A stretch of DNA of 64,000 nucleotides from Gammaproteobacteria bacterium (GCA_028868515.1 JAGWUI010000009.1:48785-112784), one strand, 5' to 3'. Shown: positions 11,412-21,111, counted from the stretch's first letter. Translations and numbers: made by a program. The notes: generated from the sequence alone by a model not told the origin.

Positions 11412-11888
11412 ATGAGTGTCAAAATGATGCAAATAATCGATAACTTACCAATTCCCACAGATGAAGATTGGGGAGATTACTCTTCAAATTTAGATTTACT
11501 ATATATTTATAATAAGTTTAATGGGAAAAGTTATCTTCAAGTGTATGAAAATTTCAAACGTAGCCCCACAGAATGCTGCTTTGAACTTTATTACATGCCA
11601 ATCAAGCCTTTCCAATACTATACATTAGCATTATCAACTTATATTTTGTCCGAGCTATTTACTGATGTATACAAATTCGATTTAGTGAATTGTTTTTTAT
11701 GGCAGATCCAAAGAATATTAAACGATAAGCCTGAATATATAACACCCATATGGAACACAATTGAAACCACAAGTAATAAAATTATGAATAATAAGTTTTT
11801 TGCTGATTATGATGATCAAACGCATGGTGAACAATGTGATCAGATATCAAAAAACCGACTCGCATATAAAGAGCATCATAAGTTTTAG
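11412..11888 (+). CDS. Hypothetical protein (158 aa)
   Basis: A soluble protein rich in aromatic residues (Tyr, Phe) and Asn, with PIPTDEDWGDYSSNLDLLYI near the N-terminus and a tail of charged residues. I recognise no domain. Base composition is clearly more AT-rich than the neighbours. The start is uncertain: the ATG at 11412 lacks a good ribosome site, and a strong GGAGAAAG at about 11382 precedes a different frame that stops at once. Its size, composition and isolation recall immunity proteins of contact-dependent or polymorphic toxin systems, but no toxin gene is nearby, so this is only a thought. A strong bidirectional hairpin follows. Confidence 0.6.
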   Translation: MSVKMMQIIDNLPIPTDEDWGDYSSNLDLLYIYNKFNGKSYLQVYENFKRSPTECCFELYYMPIKPFQYYTLALSTYILSELFTDVYKFDLVNCFLWQIQRILNDKPEYITPIWNTIETTSNKIMNNKFFADYDDQTHGEQCDQISKNRLAYKEHHKF

Positions 11889-11927
11889 ACTTTATTAATA
11901 ACACCCTGTGAAAATCAATTCAGAAAA

Positions 11928-11965
11928 CGAACCGTGTGATAAATAGAGTTTTATCACACGGTTCG
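11928..11965. terminator. Bidirectional terminator between convergent genes
   Basis: A perfect 15-bp stem CGAACCGTGTGATAA / TTATCACACGGTTCG with an 8-base loop, flanked on the left by AAAA (T run on the minus strand). It lies between the converging genes ending at 11888 and 11975. Confidence 0.85.
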
Positions 11966-11974
11966 CTCAAATAT

Positions 11975-12667
11975 TTAAGCAACCATTGCAGGAACTAACT
12001 GAGCTGCTTCACTATCTTCAGGTAGCATGCCAATATATTTGGCATAAATCACTGCTTCTTTGGCATCAATAAACTCATTCGTCTTAGGATGAATAAATCC
12101 TTGCTCCGTATCAAAAGGCGTAGGCGCTAAACCTTGCTGATATAAACTATCGTAGATCGTGCTGTATTCAGCAGGCATTGGCAATGAATACACTTTACCA
12201 TCATGACGAATAGCAATTTTTTCAATGCTTGGATATTTGACGATATCTAATGCCGAACCATCTTTACTCAATACATGATGATGAGTAGACCAACTCGATA
12301 ACGACCAAATTGACTGTATATCTTTAATCTGGTGCGCATCCGATTTAGCAGACCGACACCAGTACACAATATTGTCTTCTGGACTACGAATAATGTGCGT
12401 CGTACCTTCGGGTCTTAAACGCCAATAATGATCATTAAACTGATCCAGTGCGACGGTTGAAATATTTACGGACTTATCTTGGCTATACAATAATGCATTG
12501 ACTGCCGTCATACACTCCTCAAGCTCAAGAGATATTTTCTTAATTTTTTCAACAAGCTCTGGCGTTGCTTTGACATGTACGTTGTTCAGAACCTTATTCA
12601 CCAAGATTTTCTTACAAGCAATTAACTCATGCTTCGCTTTATAGGCATCCAGATCACTATTTGACAT
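11975..12667 (-). CDS. Hypothetical protein (230 aa)
   Basis: Predicted soluble protein of unknown function. It starts MSNSDLDAYKAKHELIACKK, has a helical N-terminal third (to about 70), then a beta-rich centre with WRLRPEGTTHIIRSPEDN and WSLSSWSTHHHV, and an acidic C-terminus (GMLPEDSEAAQLVPAMVA). The start at 12667 is chosen because AGGGA lies 8 bases upstream. The frame stays open 37 codons further to a TTG, which looks less likely. It stands alone, with a strong terminator downstream shared with the converging gene. I do not recognise the family. Confidence 0.7.
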   Translation of the reverse strand: MSNSDLDAYKAKHELIACKKILVNKVLNNVHVKATPELVEKIKKISLELEECMTAVNALLYSQDKSVNISTVALDQFNDHYWRLRPEGTTHIIRSPEDNIVYWCRSAKSDAHQIKDIQSIWSLSSWSTHHHVLSKDGSALDIVKYPSIEKIAIRHDGKVYSLPMPAEYSTIYDSLYQQGLAPTPFDTEQGFIHPKTNEFIDAKEAVIYAKYIGMLPEDSEAAQLVPAMVA

Positions 12668-12928
12668 ATTGTTTTCCCTAAAATATACGCAAGATGAAGC
12701 AAGCTTTTTTGAATCCTTTGAGTCATTCAAAAACGAAATGACTGGGGCTAGATTGAAACGATTTATTGTTTCTTTCAAGTAGATTTTTAATATTTATACG
12801 CAAAATAATAGCAATATCATCATAAGACCTCTATTGTGTATCAACGTCACTATTTCTAGCTCTGACCGAAGAATGGAAAACTGAAGTATGATAAGTAAAA
12901 TTGATTTATGATCAATGAGATAACCTAA

Positions 12929-13354
12929 ATGATTTATGTGTTTCTGATTAACAGTCTAGTCGTGGCAATTGCAGTGATTATTCACTATGAGTTTCTCTAC
13001 CGTTTGACGGTATACATCCCCAAAATGACAATAGGTCATCGATATCGGATTGTTTTTGGCGTGTTTGGTTCGTTAATTGCGCATGCTTTTGAAATTTGGA
13101 TTTTTGCCGTGTCGTATTATTTGATGAATAATGCTGAGGGATGGGGAAATTTAAAAGGCGATTTTGATGGTAGTTTAATGGACTGTGCATACTTCTCATT
13201 TACCGCATTCACAACCCTCGGTACAGGAGATATTTATCCCTCAGGAGACTTAAAGTACTTAACAGGGATCGAAGCTCTGACTGGCTTAGTCCTCATCACA
13301 TGGACGGCATCCTTTTTGTTTTATGAAATGCAAAGACACTGGAAATCACTATGA
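12929..13354 (+). CDS. Two-transmembrane ion channel protein (potassium channel-like pore)
   Basis: Integral membrane protein of 141 residues with a first helix at about 4-26, a second at about 45-66, a pore loop, and a final helix at about 110-132. The pore loop reads FTAFTTLGTGDIYP, an Ion_trans_2-type selectivity filter in which the canonical TVGYGD is TLGTGD. The tyrosine/glycine change makes strict K+ selectivity uncertain. No cytoplasmic RCK or other ligand domain follows. Such small channel proteins are common in Acinetobacter and Pseudomonas but little studied. The ribosome site is weak. The gene converges on the DUF2726 gene, 17 bases away. Confidence 0.85.
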   Translation: MIYVFLINSLVVAIAVIIHYEFLYRLTVYIPKMTIGHRYRIVFGVFGSLIAHAFEIWIFAVSYYLMNNAEGWGNLKGDFDGSLMDCAYFSFTAFTTLGTGDIYPSGDLKYLTGIEALTGLVLITWTASFLFYEMQRHWKSL

Positions 13355-13371
13355 AACTGGCTTCCAGCTAC

Positions 13372-13932
13372 TTAAACGCGACCATCCACAGCCTCCGCCA
13401 TCCACGCTTGTCGCTGTTCTAATGCATGAAATAACTCTCGGCGAATCTCCTCAGCGCTTAAAAAATCCTCACCGTGAAAGCGCACCATCGGAATTCCTGC
13501 ACTGATCAACGCCTTGTCTTTCTTTAAATCTGCGCGTGCACGGACACGATCTTCATGCGACCAATCATCTAACTCAATCGCGACCAATACACTCTGACCA
13601 TCTTGATCAACCAGCACATAATCGACACTCATCCGATTAATACGGTTAAACCAGAATTTCTCATCCTCCTCATCAGTGCATTCAATCAAGCGCGACAAAG
13701 CGACCTGAGAAAAAATAAGATACTCAGGAATGGCTTGTTTCAGCTGATGAAAAAATCGTACTTCAGCATTGGTCATAAAGACGCGTGGCATAAATGGCCA
13801 CACATCCAGATCGTCACCACGAACAGGTTTAACCTCTACAACGTGATGACGACGAGTACTCGACAGCAGTAAGATAAAAAATAAGGTGAGTATTGCAATT
13901 AAGATGTAGGTGGTTGCCAATTCGATACCCAT
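13372..13932 (-). CDS. DUF2726 domain protein, membrane-anchored
   Basis: A 186-residue protein with one N-terminal membrane helix (about 6-25, TTYILIAILTLFFILLLSS) and a cytoplasmic DUF2726 domain: LTNAEVRFF-like MTNAEVRFFHQLKQAIP, VDYVLVDQDGQSVLVAIELDD, and RVRARADLKKDKALISAGIP. The D..E...K-like pattern and fold recall restriction-endonuclease-like or Vsr-type nucleases, and DUF2726 is often placed near that superfamily, but activity is unproven. Its start lies within the last 34 bases of the upstream SPOR gene, so the two are probably translationally coupled. It ends the trpF-...-SPOR leftward run. Confidence 0.88.
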   Translation of the reverse strand: MGIELATTYILIAILTLFFILLLSSTRRHHVVEVKPVRGDDLDVWPFMPRVFMTNAEVRFFHQLKQAIPEYLIFSQVALSRLIECTDEEDEKFWFNRINRMSVDYVLVDQDGQSVLVAIELDDWSHEDRVRARADLKKDKALISAGIPMVRFHGEDFLSAEEIRRELFHALEQRQAWMAEAVDGRV

Positions 13933-15311
13933 GCGCCTTTAACATTCAAGCTGCCATCTTGCTCAATTTTATGCTTGGTTGCTGATGCAGCAGCAGCATC
14001 TTTTTCTGGACCCACTAAAACGCGAACACCTTTGTTTGTGGAGCTTGTGCGGACTTTATAACCTTTTGCACGGAGTTGAGCGACCATCGCATCTGCTTTT
14101 GCCTGTGACTCCGCCATAGCCACTTGAACCATCACCAAGGTATGTGCCGCAACAGGTGTTTTTGCTGGCGTAGATTTATCGTCGTCATCGCTTAACAGTG
14201 CACGAGCACGCGCAGTATCTTTAGCTTTTTGAGCATCTTGCGTTGTCGATTTATCTTTGCTTGCAGCATTCAACTTATCCAGTTTGGCTTGAAGAATAGC
14301 GGCTTCTTTTTTGTTTTTTTCAACTTCAGCTTGTAATGCAGCTTTTTTGTCATCACTTGCAGCAGATGTATCACCGCGTAATTTAGCGCGTTCAGCTTTT
14401 TCAGCTTGCAAGATTTTCAACTTGGCAGCTTTTTCTTCACTCAATTTTGCAGCAGCGGCATCCAGTTTAGCTTGCTTCTCTTGTGCTAATTTTTCCTTTT
14501 TCTGCTTTGCTTCTAACTCACGTTGTGCGACTTCGGCATCGTGTTTTGCTTGCTTCTCTTTTGCCAGTTTTTCCTGACGCTCCTTCGCAGCTTGGAGATG
14601 ACGTTCGTTATCTGCTTGAATCTGAGCTTTTTGAGCTGCTTCACGATCCGCTTTTGCCTTTGCAGTACGCTCAACAGCCTGAGCTAATGTATCTTTTGCA
14701 CTATCATTAATCGCATCTAGCTTCTGAACACGTAACCGAGATTGTTCTGCTTGATCTTCATGAGCTTGACGACGCTTTAAGGCTGCCGCTTGGACAGGAT
14801 CATCACCCGCTGCAATATTGGCATCAGGCATTGCTGGATCAGTCGAACTGAGCGCATCATCTTTTGCACGTCTAGCTTCCAATCGTGCGGCTTGTTCCGC
14901 TGCGACACGACGTGCTGAATTTGCTTCAGCCTGTTGCTGACGAGCAAGAAATTCAGCGGTACGAGCTTCTTGCTCAGCAACGTTCTTTTCTCTCATTTCA
15001 TGTTGGGCTGCCAGCAATTTTTTCTCTGTCTCAACGTCAACAGCCAGCGGCGTCAGCTGTACAGGTTGATCAGTAGCAGCATTACCCGCAATACTTTGAT
15101 TACTGATGGCACTATTATCAGCACCATCAACTGGGCGCGTTGGTGCGCTTAATCGATGAGTGGGATCAAGATTCAGAGTTTTATCGACGGGTGCAACTTG
15201 TTGGGTTGGCGCATTTTTTTGCCCACTCCCTTGAAATAAGAAGCTCGCAAGAAGTGCACTACCACCGAGTAGGATTATACCGCCCATCCAACGTTGTTGA
15301 TTTGCACTCAT
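13899..15311 (-). CDS. SPOR domain protein with TolA-like coiled coil
   Basis: Inner-membrane protein of 470 residues. A short cytoplasmic N-terminus is followed by one membrane helix (about 9-26, GGIILLGGSALLASFLF). A very long Ala/Lys/Glu/Gln-rich coiled-coil region follows (about 95-385), with repeated KEKQAK and KAEREK-type units like those of TolA. The C-terminal SPOR domain (about 390-468: VQVAMAESQAKADAMVAQLR, GVRVLVGPEKD) binds denuded glycan strands at the septum, so the protein probably works at the division site, as DedD or DamX do. It follows folC at 114 bases, the same place in which SPOR proteins follow folC in many gammaproteobacteria. The downstream DUF2726 gene overlaps its 3' end. 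Confidence 0.9.
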   Translation of the reverse strand: MSANQQRWMGGIILLGGSALLASFLFQGSGQKNAPTQQVAPVDKTLNLDPTHRLSAPTRPVDGADNSAISNQSIAGNAATDQPVQLTPLAVDVETEKKLLAAQHEMREKNVAEQEARTAEFLARQQQAEANSARRVAAEQAARLEARRAKDDALSSTDPAMPDANIAAGDDPVQAAALKRRQAHEDQAEQSRLRVQKLDAINDSAKDTLAQAVERTAKAKADREAAQKAQIQADNERHLQAAKERQEKLAKEKQAKHDAEVAQRELEAKQKKEKLAQEKQAKLDAAAAKLSEEKAAKLKILQAEKAERAKLRGDTSAASDDKKAALQAEVEKNKKEAAILQAKLDKLNAASKDKSTTQDAQKAKDTARARALLSDDDDKSTPAKTPVAAHTLVMVQVAMAESQAKADAMVAQLRAKGYKVRTSSTNKGVRVLVGPEKDAAAASATKHKIEQDGSLNVKGAWVSNWQPPTS

Positions 15312-15425
15312 GTTTGCAGCCTCCTACTCTCTTACTTATTGTTAAATTGTTAATCAGTCCAAACATCATCAGACAAGAATCTAAATACTTAAAAAGCACA
15401 TTCACACGAATAAAATTGTAACGCT

Positions 15426-16814
15426 CTAAAACGGCTTATCTTCCATTTGAATCTGCTGATAAATCGCCTCAAGCGTATAAAATGATCCCCATGCCAGCAT
15501 GACATCGTCATTTTGCGCAACACGACTAGCACCCACTAATGCATCACCAATACTTTGATATACAGTGACTTTTCCAGACAAGGCTTCATTTTTCAAAGCG
15601 ACTTGTAGTTGTTCCAGTGACGCAGCTCGCGGCACTTCTAACGCTGCAATATGCCAATGAAAAACACTACCCTTGACCATATCGACAACAGAATCAATAT
15701 CTTTATCTGCGAGCATAGAGAATATAGCATGAATCTGGCGCGTTACATGTTTTTTACGATAGGCAAAAAGCTGTTCTAATAAAAAATGTACACCGTGAGG
15801 GTTATGTGCCACATCAGCAATCAGGCGTTTACCATGATATTGACGCTCCTCAAAGCGCCCAGCTAGCTTCGCACTCCAAATACCCTTAATAATTTCAGTA
15901 ATTTGAACTGGGATTGGACTCACTAATACTGCACTCACTGCACAGCTAATATTGGTCAATGCTAAGTATGCTTTAGGCAATATCAACGTATGCGCATCCA
16001 TTGTATAAATCGCAGATTGACTATTTTCTGAATGCGCTACATGTAACAAGCTATTTTTTTGATCTACGTTCTTGCCTACTTCGCGTGCATCCGCATCAAA
16101 GTTTTGCCAGAAATAATCTCGACCTGATTGATAAACTCGGCAATTTAAGACTTCGGCACGCTGTCTTACACTGTGAGGCATATCCACATCACCAAAAATC
16201 AGAGGAATATTTTGGCGCAAGATTCCTGCTTTTTCGAAGCCAATCGCTTCACGATTATCCCCAAGCCACTCCACATGATCGATACCAATATTGGTAATCA
16301 CCGCAACCGTTGGATCAATTAAATTGACCACATCTAAACGACCACCTAAACCAACCTCCAAGACCCAAACATCGCATTTTTGCTGTTTAAAAATCACAAA
16401 TGCCGCAAGTGTCGTCGCTTCAAAAAACGATAGCGTTAAGCCACAAGCAACCCGCGCTGCCTCGACTTCAACAAAAGCATTAATCAGAATTTGATTTTCA
16501 ACGGGTACACCGCCCAAGCGAATGCGCTCGTTGAAATATTGGATATGAGGAGATTGATATAGACCGACTCGTAGACCCGCAGCCTGATAAATCGCAGCGA
16601 TTACCGTCGTCGTTGAACCCTTGCCATTCGTTCCTGCAACCGTAATCACAGGCACTTGCGGATGTAAAATCGCTAAATATTCAGCGACAGGACGAACACG
16701 CTCAAGCCCCATATCAATCGCTGTGGCATGAATACTTTGCCAATATTCAAGCCACTGATCGAGGGAACCCTCTTGGGAGGGCGCATTAAGTTTAGGAGTA
16801 GAAAGCTGGCTCAT
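15426..16814 (-). CDS. folC: Bifunctional dihydrofolate synthase / folylpolyglutamate synthase
   Basis: Adds L-glutamate to dihydropteroate and further glutamates to reduced folates, in the cytoplasm. The 462-residue protein has the P-loop VAGTNGKGST, the Mur-ligase-type central domain (VLEVGLGGRLDVVN, IGIDHVEWLGDN, EKAGILRQN) and the C-terminal ligase domain (ADVAHNPHG). The start at 16814 is the first ATG; the open frame continues upstream to a TTG at 16889 that overlaps accD by 56 bases, which I consider less likely although neither start has a clear ribosome site. It lies 19 bases after the accD stop in the trp-accD-folC run, an arrangement also found in other gammaproteobacteria. Confidence 0.95.
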   Translation of the reverse strand: MSQLSTPKLNAPSQEGSLDQWLEYWQSIHATAIDMGLERVRPVAEYLAILHPQVPVITVAGTNGKGSTTTVIAAIYQAAGLRVGLYQSPHIQYFNERIRLGGVPVENQILINAFVEVEAARVACGLTLSFFEATTLAAFVIFKQQKCDVWVLEVGLGGRLDVVNLIDPTVAVITNIGIDHVEWLGDNREAIGFEKAGILRQNIPLIFGDVDMPHSVRQRAEVLNCRVYQSGRDYFWQNFDADAREVGKNVDQKNSLLHVAHSENSQSAIYTMDAHTLILPKAYLALTNISCAVSAVLVSPIPVQITEIIKGIWSAKLAGRFEERQYHGKRLIADVAHNPHGVHFLLEQLFAYRKKHVTRQIHAIFSMLADKDIDSVVDMVKGSVFHWHIAALEVPRAASLEQLQVALKNEALSGKVTVYQSIGDALVGASRVAQNDDVMLAWGSFYTLEAIYQQIQMEDKPF

Positions 16815-16833
16815 CAAATCTAGTGTCGTCAAA

Positions 16834-17748
16834 TCAAGCAGCGCCGCTTTGAACTGAAATATTGAGGAGTTTATTGAGTAAACGCTCAATCGTTGCTTTC
16901 ATCTCGTGGCGATGCACAATCTGATCAACCACACCATGATCGAGTAAATATTCTGCGCGTTGGAATGGTTCTTTGAGCACTTCACGAACAGTCTGCTCGA
17001 TGACGCGCTTACCTGCGAAGCCAATCATAGCCTTTGGCTCAGATAAATGAATATCTCCAAGCATTGCTAAAGATGCAGTCACACCACCATAAACAGGATG
17101 CGTCAAAACAACAATATAGGGAATTCCAGCTTCTTTTAAACGCTGAATCGCCGCAGCAGTACGCGCCATTTGCATGAGTGACAACAATCCTTCCTGCATA
17201 CGCGCGCCACCTGATGCCGCAAAACATACCAAAGGTTGACGCGCCTTCAGTGCCGTTTCAGCGGCTAATACAAAGCGATCACCAACCACTGATCCCATTG
17301 ATCCGCCCATAAAATCAAACTCAAAGGCACAGGCAACAAGAGATAATTGATTCAAGCGCCCTTGCATCGCGATGAGTGCTTCACTTTCGCCTGTTTTCTT
17401 TTGCATTGCTTTCATGCGTTCAGGATAAGGCTGACTATCGACAAAATGCAGCGGATCGCCCGCCACAAATTCTTGACCTAATTCAGCCTCAACATGATCA
17501 AACAATGTCTCCAAACGCATCCGCGCAGACATCTTCAAATGCTCATCACAGTGCGGACAAACATATAGCAATTCAAACAAACGGCTTTTGACAATTTCAT
17601 CACCACATGAGGGACAGATCACCACAGGCACATGATCACGTGGTGCAGGCGCAGCAATTCTCTTTTCAAGTTTAGGAACAGCACGCTGTTGCCAATTCAT
17701 ACTCGTTGGTGTGACGATATCGTTAGAAGTCGTGTTGTTTGTTGTCAT
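16834..17748 (-). CDS. accD: Acetyl-CoA carboxylase carboxyltransferase subunit beta AccD
   Basis: Beta subunit of the carboxyltransferase that, with AccA, moves CO2 from biotin to acetyl-CoA to form malonyl-CoA for fatty-acid synthesis. The 304-residue protein has the N-terminal four-cysteine zinc ribbon (CPSCGDEIV...YVCPHCDEH) and the crotonase-fold carboxyltransferase domain (ASGGARMQEGLLSLMQMAR, THPVYGGVTASLAMLGD). The frame stays open 37 codons upstream into trpA, but AGGAAG lies about 8 bases before the ATG at 17748, which gives the normal length. It begins 25 bases after the trpA stop and runs on to folC. Confidence 0.96.
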   Translation of the reverse strand: MTTNNTTSNDIVTPTSMNWQQRAVPKLEKRIAAPAPRDHVPVVICPSCGDEIVKSRLFELLYVCPHCDEHLKMSARMRLETLFDHVEAELGQEFVAGDPLHFVDSQPYPERMKAMQKKTGESEALIAMQGRLNQLSLVACAFEFDFMGGSMGSVVGDRFVLAAETALKARQPLVCFAASGGARMQEGLLSLMQMARTAAAIQRLKEAGIPYIVVLTHPVYGGVTASLAMLGDIHLSEPKAMIGFAGKRVIEQTVREVLKEPFQRAEYLLDHGVVDQIVHRHEMKATIERLLNKLLNISVQSGAA

Positions 17749-17773
17749 GCCAATGCTTCCTATTAAATGTTTC

Positions 17774-18577
17774 CTATTGAAGGTCATCCAATGCTTGTCT
17801 GAGTTCATGTATTTTTGCAACAATCTTGCTTTGGGCTTCAGCAACATCATGTTCAGCAAAAGAGCGAACCAATGCTGTACCGACGATCACGCCATCGGCT
17901 GCAGCACCAACTGCTTGCGCTGTTTGACGATCATGAATCCCAAAACCAACACCAATCGGTAAATCTGTTTTTTGCTTAATTGCATTGATCCGCGCTGCGA
18001 CTTCGACAGTATCGAGTGCAGATGAACCTGTGACCCCTTTCAGCGACACATAATACACATAGCCACGTGCAGCTTTGACCACATGTTCAATACGCGCATC
18101 GGTCGTGGTCGGTGCAAGCAAGAAGATTGGATCGATGCTGTGCTTTGCCAACACTTCATCCAACTCGCCCGCTTCTTCAGGTGGCAAATCCACCATCAAC
18201 AAACCATCCACACCCGCAGCCGCAGCACGTGCAGCAAAGGTTTCATAACCAATAATTTCAATCGGATTTAAATAACCCATCAATACGATTGGTGTTGTGC
18301 TGTCATTCTTACGGAACTCAGCAACCATATCAATGGCATGAAATGTACTTGTTCCACCTGCGAGTGCGCGCTCTGCTGCCAGCGCAATCACAGGGCCATC
18401 CGCCATCGGATCTGAAAATGGCAGACCCAACTCAATTAAATCCGCACCTGCTTTGACGATTTCATGCAAAAGCGGCACTGTCACCGAAGGGTTTGGGTCG
18501 CCAGCCATAATATATGGAATCAAGGCTTTACGATTATTCGACTTTAATGTCGCAAAACAAGCTGCTATACGAGACAT
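17774..18577 (-). CDS. trpA: Tryptophan synthase alpha chain
   Basis: Cleaves indole-3-glycerol phosphate to indole and glyceraldehyde-3-phosphate and channels indole to TrpB. The 267-residue TIM barrel has the active-site glutamate in [16 protein letters not shown] (Glu49, with Asp60 at the end of the motif), the opening [10 protein letters not shown], and the phosphate-binding GVGFGIHD and GVIVGTALV. The gap to trpB upstream (150 bases) holds a palindromic repeat, which is unusual because trpB and trpA are normally tightly coupled. accD begins 25 bases downstream. Confidence 0.97.
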   Translation of the reverse strand: MSRIAACFATLKSNNRKALIPYIMAGDPNPSVTVPLLHEIVKAGADLIELGLPFSDPMADGPVIALAAERALAGGTSTFHAIDMVAEFRKNDSTTPIVLMGYLNPIEIIGYETFAARAAAAGVDGLLMVDLPPEEAGELDEVLAKHSIDPIFLLAPTTTDARIEHVVKAARGYVYYVSLKGVTGSSALDTVEVAARINAIKQKTDLPIGVGFGIHDRQTAQAVGAAADGVIVGTALVRSFAEHDVAEAQSKIVAKIHELRQALDDLQ

Positions 18578-18630
18578 CTCTTTATATTCCTAAATTTGTT
18601 TTAACTCTTTAATTCTTTCAAATGGCTAGT

Positions 18631-18723
18631 CTCCTTCCCCTGAAGAGGAGGAAGGTTGGGATGGGGGCTTTAAAGTCAAAAGCACCCCCATCTAAATCTT
18701 CCCCCTCAGGGGAAGACTTCAAA
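18631..18723. repeat. Palindromic intergenic repeat, REPIN/MITE-like, copy 2
   Basis: Inverted orientation relative to copy 1: it begins CTCCTTCCCC and ends GGGGAAGACTTC. The inner arms are GGGATGGGGGCTTT and AAAGCACCCCCATC. The element starts 4 bases beyond the trpB stop and fills the trpB-trpA gap, so the trpB-trpA message would contain this folded RNA. Confidence 0.9.
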
Positions 18724-18727
18724 GCCC

Positions 18728-19993
18728 TTAATTAATCACAATCCCATCCATCTTCGCGACCGTCAGCAAGTCTTTATCGCCACGACCAGATAGACAGACC
18801 ACAATGGATTGATCAGGTGACATGGTTGGTGCGAGTTTTTTAACATAGGCAATCGCGTGGCTACTTTCAAGCGCAGGAATGATCCCTTCGATCAACGTCA
18901 AATCACGGAAGCCTTGCAGTGCTTCATTGTCATCAATCGGCACATATTCAACGCGACCGACATCTTTCAAGAAGCTATGCTCAGGACCAACACCTGGATA
19001 ATCTAGACCTGCAGAAATCGAATGTGTTTCAATGATCTGACCTTCATCATCGCTCATTAGATAAGTACGATTGCCATGCAATACACCGATACGACCTGCG
19101 TTCAAGGGCGCAGAGTGTTTGCCTGTTTCAATGCCATAACCCGATGCTTCAACACCGTACATTTTGACAGCTTTATCGTTGAGGAACGGATAAAACAGTC
19201 CGATTGCATTCGACCCGCCACCTACCGCTGCAACCAGCGCATCAGGTAATTTGCCAATTTGCTTCAAACTTTGCTCACGTGCTTCACGACCAATAATCGA
19301 TTGGAAATCACGTACCAGCATTGGATAAGGATGAGGTCCTGCGACCGTACCAATGATGTAATACGTCGTATCAACATTCGTCACCCAATCACGCATCGCT
19401 TCGTTCATTGCATCTTTCAACGTGCGTGAGCCACTGGTGACTGCAACTACTTTTGCACCGAGTAACTTCATACGGTAAACGTTCATCGATTGACGATGCA
19501 CATCATCATCACCCATGAAAATCACACATTCCATGCCTAAACGTGCTGCAATCGTTGCTGTCGCAACACCATGTTGACCTGCGCCAGTTTCCGCGATGAT
19601 GCGCGTTTTACCAGATAACTTCGCCAGCAAGGCTTGACCAATGGTGTTATTGACCTTGTGCGCGCCAGTGTGATTGAGATCTTCACGCTTTAAATAAATC
19701 TGTGCGCCACCCAACTCACGGCTTAAACGCTCTGCGTGGTAAAGCGGTGATGGACGACCAACAAAATGCGCAAGATCATGATCAAATGCTTTCAGGAATT
19801 CAGGATCATTCTTCATGCGGCTATAAAGCGCTTCGAGATCTTCTAACGCAGCCATCAGCGTTTCAGAGACAAAGCGACCACCGTGCACACCAAAATGACC
19901 TTTATTGTCAGGATATTGGGTGAAATCAATACTGCTGAAATCTACATCTTTTAACGCTTCTTTAATCTGTGCTTTTGCGTCAATACTACTCAT
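18728..19993 (-). CDS. trpB: Tryptophan synthase beta chain
   Basis: PLP enzyme that joins indole to L-serine to form tryptophan. The 421-residue protein contains the PLP lysine in [10 protein letters not shown] (Lys113), the phosphate-binding [11 protein letters not shown] and the ion/substrate-binding [13 protein letters not shown]. It is about 20 residues longer at the N-terminus than the E. coli enzyme. It follows trpF by 52 bases and is followed, 4 bases after its stop, by a palindromic repeat. It belongs to the trpF-trpB-trpA set typical of Pseudomonas and Acinetobacter, where trpB-A are not in one operon with trpEGDC. No TrpI-type regulator gene is seen in the window. Confidence 0.97.
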   Translation of the reverse strand: MSSIDAKAQIKEALKDVDFSSIDFTQYPDNKGHFGVHGGRFVSETLMAALEDLEALYSRMKNDPEFLKAFDHDLAHFVGRPSPLYHAERLSRELGGAQIYLKREDLNHTGAHKVNNTIGQALLAKLSGKTRIIAETGAGQHGVATATIAARLGMECVIFMGDDDVHRQSMNVYRMKLLGAKVVAVTSGSRTLKDAMNEAMRDWVTNVDTTYYIIGTVAGPHPYPMLVRDFQSIIGREAREQSLKQIGKLPDALVAAVGGGSNAIGLFYPFLNDKAVKMYGVEASGYGIETGKHSAPLNAGRIGVLHGNRTYLMSDDEGQIIETHSISAGLDYPGVGPEHSFLKDVGRVEYVPIDDNEALQGFRDLTLIEGIIPALESSHAIAYVKKLAPTMSPDQSIVVCLSGRGDKDLLTVAKMDGIVIN

Positions 19994-20045
19994 TACCTAC
20001 TCCACTTATTTCTTAAAATCTTAATTTTTTACACCAGCTTTTACG

Positions 20046-20714
20046 TTACGGCAGCTTAGTCGCCGCAATAAAGTGCTGGATCAATGTCGAATCTTTGATG
20101 CCTTTTGCACTTTCAACGCCACCACTCACATCCACCGCAAAGGGATGTGTTTGACGGATTGCATCGGCGACATTATCAGGGGTTAACCCACCTGCAAGGA
20201 TCAAAGGACATTGACGTTCAGTATTCAATGTGTCGTTCGGGGTTTGCTCATATTGAGGAAACCGTCGCCAATCAAATGCGTGGCCAGTACCACCAAATAA
20301 ATCAGGATGCCAAGCATCCAGCAAAATCCCACTCGCGCCAGCCGCACGATAGCTTTCAATGATTGGATAAATATCTACATCAGGTTTCATTTGCAACGCC
20401 TTAATCCAGCGTTTTCCTGTCAATGCTGCCAAATGCTGACATTGTTCTGGAGTTTCATTGCCATGAAATTGCAAAAGATCAATGCGAACAGTTTTTAGAA
20501 TATCGAGTAACTCAGCTTCACTGACATCAACAAATAGCCCGACAGGTTGTACAAAAGGCGGTACAAATTGGACTAATTGGGTAGCCTGCTCCGCAGTCAC
20601 AAAACGAGGACTCGGCGGATAAAAGACGAAACCAACTGCATCCGCGCCGGCTTGAATAGCGGCGTGAACGTCAATCGTACGTGTCAATCCACAGATTTTG
20701 ACGCGTGTGCGCAT
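20046..20714 (-). CDS. trpF: Phosphoribosylanthranilate isomerase TrpF
   Basis: Isomerises N-(5-phosphoribosyl)anthranilate in tryptophan synthesis. The 222-residue TIM barrel starts MRTRVKICGLTR with the catalytic cysteine in KICG and ends with the general-acid aspartate in FAVDVSGGVE; ILAGGLTPDNV binds phosphate. The ATG at 20714 gives the usual N-terminus; the frame continues 8 codons to a TTG (20738) that cannot be excluded, since neither has a clear Shine-Dalgarno. It is a stand-alone TrpF, not fused to TrpC as in enterics. It heads the run trpF-trpB-trpA-accD-folC-SPOR-DUF2726. Confidence 0.95.
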   Translation of the reverse strand: MRTRVKICGLTRTIDVHAAIQAGADAVGFVFYPPSPRFVTAEQATQLVQFVPPFVQPVGLFVDVSEAELLDILKTVRIDLLQFHGNETPEQCQHLAALTGKRWIKALQMKPDVDIYPIIESYRAAGASGILLDAWHPDLFGGTGHAFDWRRFPQYEQTPNDTLNTERQCPLILAGGLTPDNVADAIRQTHPFAVDVSGGVESAKGIKDSTLIQHFIAATKLP

Positions 20715-20878
20715 GGCATGCTGAACTGAATTCGACAACGGAGTCTCTGATTGATGAGGGTTTCGATAAGCGGACTATTCTAACGCATCTCGCGTAACTT
20801 TAAACGGTTAAGTCATCTCAAATCATTCGCTAAAATACTTCTCAAGGATACATTCCAGCGTCAACTCCAACAAATCAG

Positions 20879-20907
20879 TTACATCTCATTTACATTGCGG
20901 ATATAAT
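20879..20907 (+). promoter_or_regulatory. Predicted sigma70 promoter of btuB
   Basis: A -35 box TTACAT at 20879-20884 and a perfect -10 box TATAAT at 20902-20907, spaced by 17 bases. Transcription would start near 20914, just ahead of the cobalamin riboswitch. Confidence 0.7.
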
Positions 20908-20939
20908 CGCCGCGTTCTGAGAATTCATTTTTATGATTC

Positions 20940-21065
20940 ATCATCGAGATTCTTCATTCACGAAAATCCGATTGATGAATGGGAAGCTGGTTTAAGCCAG
21001 CACTGCACCCCGCAACGGTAATTGATTTATTGCATAAATCATCAGTCCGGATACCAATCTCAGTC
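20940..21065 (+). promoter_or_regulatory. Cobalamin (B12) riboswitch
   Basis: The leader of btuB holds the conserved core of the adenosylcobalamin riboswitch: GGGAAGCTGG, GCCAGCACTGC, CCCCGCAACGGTAA and the B12-box-like AGTCCGGATACC. Outer helices are formed by the flanking TTCATTC / GAATG and ATTGATTTATTG / ATAAATCAT segments. Limits are approximate. Past the aptamer, CTCA/TGAG and ACA/TGT arms at about 21078-21100 could form a hairpin next to the AGGAG ribosome site. Repression would then act at translation initiation when B12 is abundant; this last step is inference. Confidence 0.93.
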
Positions 21066-21111
21066 ATTTTCCCACCCACACGCTCACGGGGCTTGAGTGT
21101 TAGGAGTCATT

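Noticed and set aside
17749..17859. N-terminal extension of AccD overlapping trpA
   Set aside because: A good ribosome site and the usual AccD length place the start at 17748.
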